Assembly: GCF_000377665.1 (NCBI RefSeq)
Contig: NZ_KB898650.1
Span: forward strand, 248,001 to 312,000
Direction: 5' to 3'
DNA from: Vreelandella zhanjiangensis DSM 21076
GTDB taxonomy: Bacteria > Pseudomonadota > Gammaproteobacteria > Pseudomonadales > Halomonadaceae
DNA length: 64,000 nucleotides
Shown here: piece after piece, positions 57,763 to 64,000 of the stretch
Layout: the number at the start of each line of letters is the position of its first letter
How positions within the stretch are numbered: position 1 is the first letter of the stretch
The notes under the pieces: generated by a model
What the model was told of the DNA's origin: nothing
Databases searched by the model: none
What the model saw: only the letters and a program-made list of their open reading frames with translations
Program-made: the position numbers and the translations under genes

Positions 57763-58211
57763 GCCATTCGCAACTCGAGATGTTAACGGGATTAGCCAAA
57801 GATGCCCGCGACCAGGCAGGTAAACTGCTTGCTCATGAACGACAGACTGAGCAGCAGACCGCCGCCCAGCTGCAATCGCTTAGCCAGTATCGCGCCGAAT
57901 ATGCTGAGCGTTTGCAAAAGGCGATGAGCGAAGGTATCGACCCTGCCACCATGTACAATTACCAGCAGTTTTTAGCCTCGCTTGATGCGGCATTAAGCCG
58001 TGCCCGCCAAGCATTAATTGCTCAACAGCAGCGTGTCCAGCAGAGCCAGCAACACTGGCAGCAAGAGCAGCGTAAACTCTCCTCCTACGATACACTGGCG
58101 ACGCGCCGGCTATCAGAAGAGCACCGCCGTCTTGAGCGTCATGAGCAAAAAACTAACGATGATCTGGTGACAGGCCGCTTGGCTCGCCAGCGTAACGAGA
58201 AACCGCATTAG
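57759..58211 (+). CDS. fliJ: Flagellar export chaperone FliJ
   Basis: This 150-residue protein is nearly all antiparallel coiled coil ([31 protein letters not shown]), like FliJ, which resembles ATP-synthase gamma and couples FliI to FlhA. Position directly after fliI with a 4-bp ATGA overlap and size agree with the family. Confidence 0.92.
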   Translation: MSHSQLEMLTGLAKDARDQAGKLLAHERQTEQQTAAQLQSLSQYRAEYAERLQKAMSEGIDPATMYNYQQFLASLDAALSRARQALIAQQQRVQQSQQHWQQEQRKLSSYDTLATRRLSEEHRRLERHEQKTNDDLVTGRLARQRNEKPH

Positions 58212-58230
58212 CGGCACCGAGGGACAGTAT

Positions 58231-59583
58231 ATGAATATACAACTATTGCTTTCGGGGGCTCAAAGCCAAGGCGCTTCCTCGGTCACCAAGCAGACGTTAT
58301 CCAGCACCTTGGAATCGTCACAGGGCGTTTTTCGTCAGGCGCTCTCTCAAGCTGCCAACGCGCCGTCACGCTCGTCTCAAGCGCATTCAACTTCTAGCGA
58401 TTCAGCTGCTGCTATAGCAGCTCAACCGTTACAGGCTCTTGGCTTTGAGCTCAGCGAACAGTCGATTTCCTCACTCTTGTCGGGGGAAAGCTATTCAGTA
58501 GAGGGCCAAGCGTTGACTCCGCTTGATGAAATTGCAGCCCGAATGGACTTGGTTGCCTTGTTCGCTGACGCCCCGGCTGCTGACACACAACTTGAAACCA
58601 TCCCTACGCTGGAAACGCTCATGCAACAGCTCAACATGGGCGAGGATCAAGTCGCAGAGCTTCTTAGTGAACTCGGTATACGTCATCAAGCTGATCAAGC
58701 ATTGGGACTTGCTGAATCACTAATGAGTCTTACCGAAGAGCAAGCTGGTCAACTTATTAGCGCATTAAACGTCTTGCTCGCCTCCCCTCAAAATAGCGGA
58801 GGAGCATTACCGCTTAATGGCGACACCCCTCGCCAAGTGAGTGTATTACCTGTTCAATTGCTTAATGGTCAAGGCGCTCCTAGCCAGGAGTCATCAAACT
58901 CTCTTCATAGATCTCCAGCCGCCTCGATAAGCCAGGTCAATGCTCTTCCTGTAAGCAGTCAAGATTTTCTGGCGCAGCTTGAAACGCTGACGCCCTCAGC
59001 CCAGGCAGATAGTCGAACCATGTTGTCTGCGCTAGATGATGGGGAGCCAGCGTTACGCGCTAGCCAAATAGCTACGGCATTGTCAGGGCATACAGCACTT
59101 GGCAATTCCCCTACAGCAGCACCTGGGACTTCAACGGTAAACGCTTCAATGGGCACGCCTGTTAACAGCCCCGCCTGGCCTGCACAGCTTGGTCAGCAGC
59201 TGGTTCAGTTTGCGCAACGTGGCGGAGAACAACAGGTGAAAATGCAGCTGCATCCGGCGGAGTTTGGTCCTCTTTCAATTACCCTAAAGGTAAGCGAGCA
59301 GGGTACGCAGGCACATTTCTTATCGTCTCATATGCAGGTCCGCCAGGTAATTGAGCAGGCCATACCTCAGCTTCGTGAAGCACTTGCCGAGCAGGGCATT
59401 TCATTAGGGGAAACGTCCGTTGGCGAACAGCATAGCTCCAACGAGCAAGCCTTTGCCCAAAACGGCAGTGCGACAGGATCAAATAGTGGCGATAGCGTTT
59501 CAGGAACCGATAGTGGCGCAGTGACGCCTGCGGTAGAAAATCACTCTGTAACGCTTGATGGCCGAGTTGATCTTTACGCTTAG
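58231..59583 (+). CDS. fliK: Flagellar hook-length control protein FliK
   Basis: This 450-residue ruler has a Ser/Ala/Gln-rich N-terminal region and a conserved C-terminal domain (about 310-400) with WPAQLGQQLVQFAQRGGEQQVKMQL, then HPAEFGPLSITLKV and VRQVIEQAIPQLREALAEQGISLG. It measures the hook and triggers the FlhB switch. It is in the canonical place after fliJ. GAGGGA precedes the ATG. A second FliK-like gene is at 47610-48824. Confidence 0.95.
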   Translation: MNIQLLLSGAQSQGASSVTKQTLSSTLESSQGVFRQALSQAANAPSRSSQAHSTSSDSAAAIAAQPLQALGFELSEQSISSLLSGESYSVEGQALTPLDEIAARMDLVALFADAPAADTQLETIPTLETLMQQLNMGEDQVAELLSELGIRHQADQALGLAESLMSLTEEQAGQLISALNVLLASPQNSGGALPLNGDTPRQVSVLPVQLLNGQGAPSQESSNSLHRSPAASISQVNALPVSSQDFLAQLETLTPSAQADSRTMLSALDDGEPALRASQIATALSGHTALGNSPTAAPGTSTVNASMGTPVNSPAWPAQLGQQLVQFAQRGGEQQVKMQLHPAEFGPLSITLKVSEQGTQAHFLSSHMQVRQVIEQAIPQLREALAEQGISLGETSVGEQHSSNEQAFAQNGSATGSNSGDSVSGTDSGAVTPAVENHSVTLDGRVDLYA

Positions 59584-59645
59584 CATCAACGAAATGGATA
59601 GCGGCGTACGATTTAGATACGTGAAAAACAGCTAAACCAAAAGAT

Positions 59646-59664
59646 AGGCTCGCCAAGCGAGCCT
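59646..59664 (+). terminator. Hairpin between fliK and fliL
   Basis: AGGCTCGC-CAA-GCGAGCCT forms a perfect 8-bp stem in the 162-bp gap between fliK and fliL, followed by a T-rich but interrupted GTTCATTTCATC. It may end the fliFGHIJK transcript, with fliL opening a separate unit. Confidence 0.55.
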
Positions 59665-59745
59665 GTTCATTTCATCACTCACAGCCATATTAGGCATAAT
59701 GCTTAATCAGTGGCATGTGTAGCGATTATGGGAACGGAACGAGAA

Positions 59746-60222
59746 ATGGCTGAAAAAAGCGGTGGCTCCAAAAAACTGCTCTGGATAATGATTATTCTAG
59801 TGCTTCTCTCCTCTGCGGGCGCGGCTGCCGCCATTTATATGGTACTCGACCAGCGAGATGGCCATAGCGCTGGCGAAGGAGTCCAGCCAACAGCAGAGCG
59901 CGAATCACCTGTCTTTACGCGTATTGACCCCTTTACGGTCAATCTTGCCGATGACAGCTATGGTTCTCGCCTCCTATATACGGGCATCACGCTGCGTGTG
60001 GGTAATGATGAGAGCAAAGCGATTATCGAAGAACACATGCCTCAGGTGCGTAGCCGGTTACTGATTTTACTCTCGGGTAAACAGGCAAGCGAACTCACCT
60101 CGGTTGAAGGCAAAGAGCAGCTCGCACAGGCCATTATCAGCCGTCTCGGCGTTCCTTTAACGGAAAACCAGCCGCCGCTTGATTTACGTGAAGTGCTGTT
60201 TACCGAATTTATTGTGCAATAA
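59746..60222 (+). CDS. fliL: Flagellar stator-associated protein FliL
   Basis: This 158-residue protein has a short cytoplasmic N-terminus, one membrane helix (about 10-32, LLWIMIILVLLSSAGAAAAIYMV), and a periplasmic stomatin-like domain (FTRIDPFTVNLAD, then PLDLREVLFTEFIVQ). FliL surrounds stator units and supports torque or swarming. The exact start is uncertain: ATGs at 59746, 59728 and a GTG-type start at 59710 are in frame. It begins the fliLMNOPQR series. Confidence 0.92.
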   Translation: MAEKSGGSKKLLWIMIILVLLSSAGAAAAIYMVLDQRDGHSAGEGVQPTAERESPVFTRIDPFTVNLADDSYGSRLLYTGITLRVGNDESKAIIEEHMPQVRSRLLILLSGKQASELTSVEGKEQLAQAIISRLGVPLTENQPPLDLREVLFTEFIVQ

Positions 60223-60242
60223 GCCGGGAACTGGAGCCGTTC

Positions 60243-61298
60243 ATGTCGCAGGACGATCTACTGTCCCAGGAAGAAATTGATGCCTTATTAAAAGGCGTCA
60301 GTGGTGATGATGAACCATCGCCTTCAGCATCGTCGTCGCAGGATGAGGCGCGCATTCGCCCTTATGATCCCTCAACGCAACATCGGGTCATTCGTGAGCG
60401 GCTGCATGCGCTCGACTTTATCAATGAGCGCTTTGCCCGCTACTTCCGAAACGGTTTATTTAACTTGATTCGGCGCAGCGCCGATATCACGGTTGAATCC
60501 GTTCGCTATCAAAGTTTTAGCGAGTTTTCACGCAATGTTCCGGTGCCGACCAACCTGAACCTTGTGTCAATGAAGCCCTTGCGCGGTTCTGCACTCGTAG
60601 TGTTTCCACCCAATCTTGTCTTTATGGTAGTGGATAACTTATTTGGCGGCGATGGGCGCTTTGTCACCAAGTCAGACGGCCGGGAGTTTACCAATACAGA
60701 GCAGCGTATTATTCACCGCCTACTGAACCTGGCGATTGATGCCTATCAGGAAGCGTGGAAAGTTGTGTACCCGCTTGATGTTAACTTTATGCGCTCCGAG
60801 GTGCAGTCTAAGTTTGCCAACATCACCAATTCGCCAAACGAAATTGTCGTCAATACCAAGTTCAACATTGAGGTTGGCAATCTCTCAAGCAATTTCCAGA
60901 TTTGCATGCCGTACGCCATGATTGAGCCTTTGCGGGATCTTCTGGCCAACCCTATCAATGATAGTAATCACGACCATGACGGCACTTGGTCCCGCCGCAT
61001 GGCCAGCGAATTACGTCAATCCGAAGTAGAGCTTGTAGCGGAGTTTGCCCAAATACCTAGCCGTATTGCGCATGTGATGGGGCTAAAGCAAGGCGATGTA
61101 TTACCGTTGGACATCCCCGATACGATTACCGCCCGTGTTGATGGAGTCCCCGTCATGGAATGCGAGTATGGCAGCCAGCGTCAGCAGCATGCGCTGCGCG
61201 TGCTTCACATGATCGACCATGCCGCTATGAATAACGTATCGTCAAAGGACTTTATTAAAGGTTCGACGCGACAGAAAGCCAAGGAATCCAAAGCATGA
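60243..61298 (+). CDS. fliM: Flagellar switch protein FliM
   Basis: This 351-residue protein begins MSQDDLLSQEEIDALLKGV, the CheY-P binding peptide, followed by the CheC-like middle domain (ERFARYFRNGLFNLIRRSADI) and a C-terminal SpoA/FliN-like domain. It receives CheY-P and sets the direction of rotation. It overlaps fliN by 4 bp. Confidence 0.97.
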   Translation: MSQDDLLSQEEIDALLKGVSGDDEPSPSASSSQDEARIRPYDPSTQHRVIRERLHALDFINERFARYFRNGLFNLIRRSADITVESVRYQSFSEFSRNVPVPTNLNLVSMKPLRGSALVVFPPNLVFMVVDNLFGGDGRFVTKSDGREFTNTEQRIIHRLLNLAIDAYQEAWKVVYPLDVNFMRSEVQSKFANITNSPNEIVVNTKFNIEVGNLSSNFQICMPYAMIEPLRDLLANPINDSNHDHDGTWSRRMASELRQSEVELVAEFAQIPSRIAHVMGLKQGDVLPLDIPDTITARVDGVPVMECEYGSQRQQHALRVLHMIDHAAMNNVSSKDFIKGSTRQKAKESKA

Positions 61299-61810
61299 CT
61301 GATCCCAACAAACCCAATCAAAATGTCTCCGATGACGATTGGGCGGACGCCATGTCTGAACAAGCAGAGAGCCCCGCCACTACCGGTGCGGCCGATGAGG
61401 AAGATCCATGGGCGGCGGCGATGGCTGAACAGGAAGCGGCGGAAGAACAACCCGCACCTAGCAACGCAGCACCTGACACCTCAGCTGCCAAAGCGGCCAG
61501 CGACGATATTTTTCGCCCTCTCAACGCCATAGGCGAAAGCGCGCAGGCGCGTGATCTCGAAATGGTCATGGATATTCCGGTTAAGCTTACCGTAGAGCTT
61601 GGCCGTACAAAATTAACGATCAAGCAGCTACTTGAACTTGCTCAAGGGTCTGTTATCGAGCTTGATGGACTGGCGGGTGAACCCATGGATATTTTGATTA
61701 ACGGCTATTTGATCGCACAGGGTGAAGTCGTCGTTATTGAAGATAAGTACGGTATTCGTATTACGGAAATCATTACCCCTTCCGAGCGCATTCACAAGCT
61801 TAACCGATGA
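61295..61810 (+). CDS. fliN: Flagellar switch protein FliN
   Basis: This 171-residue protein has an acidic, Ala-rich N-terminal extension (about 1-85, with two DPWAAAM/DDWADAM-like repeats) and a C-terminal SpoA domain (LEMVMDIPVKLTVELGRTKLTIKQLL, then ITEIITPSERIHKL). E. coli FliN is about 137 residues, so the extension is longer than usual. FliN completes the C-ring and binds FliH. Confidence 0.96.
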   Translation: MTDPNKPNQNVSDDDWADAMSEQAESPATTGAADEEDPWAAAMAEQEAAEEQPAPSNAAPDTSAAKAASDDIFRPLNAIGESAQARDLEMVMDIPVKLTVELGRTKLTIKQLLELAQGSVIELDGLAGEPMDILINGYLIAQGEVVVIEDKYGIRITEIITPSERIHKLNR

Positions 61811-62247
61811 GTGTTGAAGCAACTTCACTCCAAAACGGCGCGCTAGAGTCGCTTAGCGATAGTGGTGATGCGTTTATCGGTATGGCCATGCTAGGCAAGA
61901 CTGCCGCGGCGCTTGCATTCGTTATTGCCATGATCCTGCTTTGCACAGCGCTTTTGAAACGCTGGCAAAACGTGCGCCCTCAACAGGGCGCCCGGCTACG
62001 CGTCATTACAAGCACACCGGTTGGAAGTCGTGAGCGCGTAGTCGTCGTGGAAATCGAAGATACCTGGCTGGTCCTTGGCGTGAGCGGTGGGCGAATTACC
62101 AAGCTACACGAGCGCCCAGCACCAGAAGAACGCCCAAGCGATGACTCTCCCCGCGATGATGCTCCACGCTTTGCACAACGGCTTTCTCAGGCGCTGGCAA
62201 AAAACCGGCGCAAAAGTGCAGGCGATGATCCACATCAAACACCATGA
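61807..62247 (+). CDS. fliO: Flagellar biosynthesis protein FliO
   Basis: This 146-residue protein has one membrane helix (about 27-55) and a cytoplasmic segment QQGARLRVITSTPVGSRERVVVVEIEDTWLVLGVS typical of FliO, then a charged, disordered tail. FliO helps assemble the FliP ring. It overlaps fliN by 4 bp. Confidence 0.92.
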   Translation: MSVEATSLQNGALESLSDSGDAFIGMAMLGKTAAALAFVIAMILLCTALLKRWQNVRPQQGARLRVITSTPVGSRERVVVVEIEDTWLVLGVSGGRITKLHERPAPEERPSDDSPRDDAPRFAQRLSQALAKNRRKSAGDDPHQTP

Positions 62248-62255
62248 GGCATAGG

Positions 62256-63023
62256 ATGGACTCCTCTCGGCCCTACTGGCAGCCCTGGCTGCTGTTTGGC
62301 ATTGCTATTGCTTTTTGTATGCTGGTTAGTCCCGCACACGCTCAGCAATTGCCAGGCATTATCTCGCAACCGCTTGAGGACGGTGGTCAGCAGTGGTCGC
62401 TATCGCTTCAAACACTGCTGTTTTTAAGCTCGCTGGCCTTCTTGCCAGCGATGTTACTGATGATGACCAGCTTTACCCGGATTATCATTGTCCTTAGCCT
62501 TCTCCGAACAGCGATGGGCACCCAAGCAACGCCGCCTAATCAGGTATTGCTGGGTATCGCGCTGTTTTTGACCTTTTTTATCATGTCACCCGTTCTGGCA
62601 CAGGTGTACGACACGGCCTGGCAGCCTTTATCGAATGAGACTATTAATTTTGAAGAATTTTTATTACGCGCTCAGCTGCCGTTTCGCGAGTTTATGCTTG
62701 CTCAGACGCGAGAACCCGACTTGGCCCTGTTCGTGCGCTTAGCGGATGTAGGCCCTCTGCAAGGCCCTGAAGAGCTCCCCTTCCGTGTCCTTCTGCCGGC
62801 CTTTGTTACCAGCGAGCTTAAAACCGCCTTTCAAATCGGGTTTACGGTTTTTATTCCCTTTTTGATTATCGACCTGGTGGTTGCCAGCACCCTTATGGCG
62901 CTGGGGATGATGATGGTGCCCCCTGTGACGATTTCGTTACCGTTCAAATTGATGCTTTTTATACTGGTTGACGGTTGGCAGTTAATTATTGGCTCACTGG
63001 CCCAAAGTTTTTATGTTACTTAG
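62256..63023 (+). CDS. fliP: Flagellar export gate protein FliP
   Basis: This 255-residue gate subunit has a cleavable N-terminal signal (LLFGIAIAFCMLVSPAHA) and four membrane segments, with the family signatures LLMMTSFTRIIIVLSLLRTAMG and FQIGFTVFIPFLIIDLVVAS. I chose the ATG at 62256, six bases after GAGG; the ATG at 62244 would overlap fliO by 4 bp and is also possible. Confidence 0.96.
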   Translation: MDSSRPYWQPWLLFGIAIAFCMLVSPAHAQQLPGIISQPLEDGGQQWSLSLQTLLFLSSLAFLPAMLLMMTSFTRIIIVLSLLRTAMGTQATPPNQVLLGIALFLTFFIMSPVLAQVYDTAWQPLSNETINFEEFLLRAQLPFREFMLAQTREPDLALFVRLADVGPLQGPEELPFRVLLPAFVTSELKTAFQIGFTVFIPFLIIDLVVASTLMALGMMMVPPVTISLPFKLMLFILVDGWQLIIGSLAQSFYVT

Positions 63024-63053
63024 GTGTCGCATTAAGCGGCAAGGAGCAATTCA

Positions 63054-63323
63054 ATGACGCCTGAGATGGTGATGAGCATGGCTTACCAGGGCATGCGTGT
63101 AACGCTATTTCTTGCGGGCCCCATACTGCTGGCAGCACTCTTTACCGGTTTGATCGTCAGCCTCTTTCAAGCGGCCACGCAAATTAACGAAATGACGCTG
63201 ACATTTATTCCTAAAATTCTGGCGGTGTTTGCTGTCTTGGTACTCGCAGGCCCATGGCTAATTAGTTTGATTACTGATTTTACTACCCGGCTGTTTAGCA
63301 ACATTCCCAACATGGTGATGTAG
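63054..63323 (+). CDS. fliQ: Flagellar export gate protein FliQ
   Basis: This 89-residue protein has two membrane helices and the family pattern MTPEMVMSMAYQGMRVTLFLAGP, then FQAATQINEMTLTFIPKI. Four copies sit outside the FliP5R1 core of the gate. AAGGAG precedes the ATG. Confidence 0.97.
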   Translation: MTPEMVMSMAYQGMRVTLFLAGPILLAALFTGLIVSLFQAATQINEMTLTFIPKILAVFAVLVLAGPWLISLITDFTTRLFSNIPNMVM

Positions 63324-63327
63324 TGCC

Positions 63328-64000
63328 ATGGTGGATATCACCTTTGCTCAGTTGCAGGGCTGGTTAATTGCCTTTATATGGCCCTTTGCGCGCATTACGG
63401 CATTTATGGCCGCTTCTCCGCTTTGGGGGCATTCCAGCATCCCGAACCAGGCAAAAGTTGGACTCGCGGCATTAGTTACCATTGTCATTGCCCCTATTCT
63501 TCCTGCCATGCCGAATGTTGCCATTATGTCGTGGGCAGGGGTAGGTATCATGGTGGAGCAGATGCTTATCGGGCTGGCCATGGGACTGGTAATGCATATT
63601 GTGTTTGCTGTTGTTCAAGCGGCCGGAGAGTACATTGGCTTACAGATGGGTTTAGCGTTTGCGACCTTTTTTGATACCTCAAGCGGCACCAATATCATGG
63701 TTCTTTCGCGTATTTTATATATGATTACGCTGCTGATGTTTTTGGCGTTTAATGGCCATTTAATGGTGCTTGAAACGCTGATCATGAGCTTTGTGACCTT
63801 ACCTATTGGTATCGGAGGCTTAAATCCTGGCGCCTTTGAGCTTCTAGCCCGTTACGCAGGCACTATTTTTGCCTCCGGCATGTTACTGGCACTGCCACTG
63901 GTGGGTGCGCTACTGATTATTAATCTGGCGCTTGGGATTCTTAACCGCTCAGCCCCCCAACTTACGGTTTTCAACATAGGCTTTCCCACCTCATTAACCG
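63328..64000 (+). CDS. fliR: Flagellar export gate protein FliR (3' end outside window)
   Basis: The first 224 codons are present, starting at the ATG on 63328, 4 bp after the fliQ stop. The protein reads MVDITFAQLQGWLIAFIWPF and continues with ARITAFMAASPLWGHSSIPN and FATFFDTSSGTNIMVLSRIL, which are FliR features. Several membrane helices are visible. FliR is the single-copy subunit that closes the FliP ring. The C-terminal part lies beyond the window edge. Confidence 0.95.
   Translation, partial: MVDITFAQLQGWLIAFIWPFARITAFMAASPLWGHSSIPNQAKVGLAALVTIVIAPILPAMPNVAIMSWAGVGIMVEQMLIGLAMGLVMHIVFAVVQAAGEYIGLQMGLAFATFFDTSSGTNIMVLSRILYMITLLMFLAFNGHLMVLETLIMSFVTLPIGIGGLNPGAFELLARYAGTIFASGMLLALPLVGALLIINLALGILNRSAPQLTVFNIGFPTSLT

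Noticed and set aside
1-64000. Mobile elements, prophage genes, tRNA or rRNA genes
   Set aside because: No transposase, integrase, terminal repeat pair, cloverleaf or rRNA segment was recognised. Coding is dense and consistent in style throughout.

Overview
The window reads as a chromosomal segment of a motile gammaproteobacterium, most probably a halophile of the Halomonas type. The evidence is the adjacent fabA-fabB pair, the uvrA / YajR-like MFS / ssb neighbourhood known from Pseudomonas-type genomes, full-length RapA, and an enteric/betaproteobacterial flagellar gene order. The genus is an inference; only the class-level placement is well supported. I see no rRNA, tRNA, CRISPR array, insertion sequence or prophage.

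The left third (1-22.2 kb) is housekeeping and stress DNA. It holds a secreted PLD-family lipoprotein, a membrane-anchored thioredoxin, rapA, a YfcH-like epimerase, a MerR/LitR-like regulator followed by photolyase phrB, a PAS-GGDEF-EAL protein, fabA-fabB, a leftward unit (YajR-like MFS, ssb, a sugar-nucleotide reductase-like protein, a PlsC-like acyltransferase), uvrA, a Crp/Fnr regulator and an unknown exported protein.

The right two thirds (22.2-64 kb) is almost one continuous flagellar and chemotaxis island. Reading leftward from 51.5 kb: a YcgR/PilZ-HD-GYP protein, fliS, fliT, a second FliK-like gene, a second FlhB-like gene, flhDC, motAB, cheA, cheW, two chemoreceptors, cheR, cheB, a third chemoreceptor, cheY, cheZ, flhB, flhA, flhF, a FlhG-like gene, flhE, fliA, a second stator pair motC-motD, and a degenerate phytochrome-GGDEF protein. 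Reading rightward from 51.8 kb: flaG, then (after fliE on the other strand) fliFGHIJK and fliLMNOPQR, with fliR cut by the window end. The flhDC-motAB-cheAW-receptor-cheRBYZ-flhBA order matches the E. coli locus, but FlhF, a FlhG-like protein and a MotCD-type stator, usually associated with polar flagella, are built into it.

The cluster encodes most of one flagellum: master regulator, sigma-28, MS-ring, rotor, export gate and ATPase, two stators and the whole chemotaxis pathway. Flagellin, FliD, rod, hook and ring genes are not in the window. Two convincing sigma-28 promoter matches (TAAA-N15-GCCGAT) precede flaG and fliS. The most unusual elements are the two c-di-GMP proteins at the edges of the leftward block (one with a degenerate phytochrome sensor, one fusing a c-di-GMP receptor to an HD-GYP domain that lacks two metal-binding histidines), the duplicated FliK/FlhB substrate-switch pair, and a FlhG-like protein that keeps the FlhF-activating helix but not the MinD-type P-loop.
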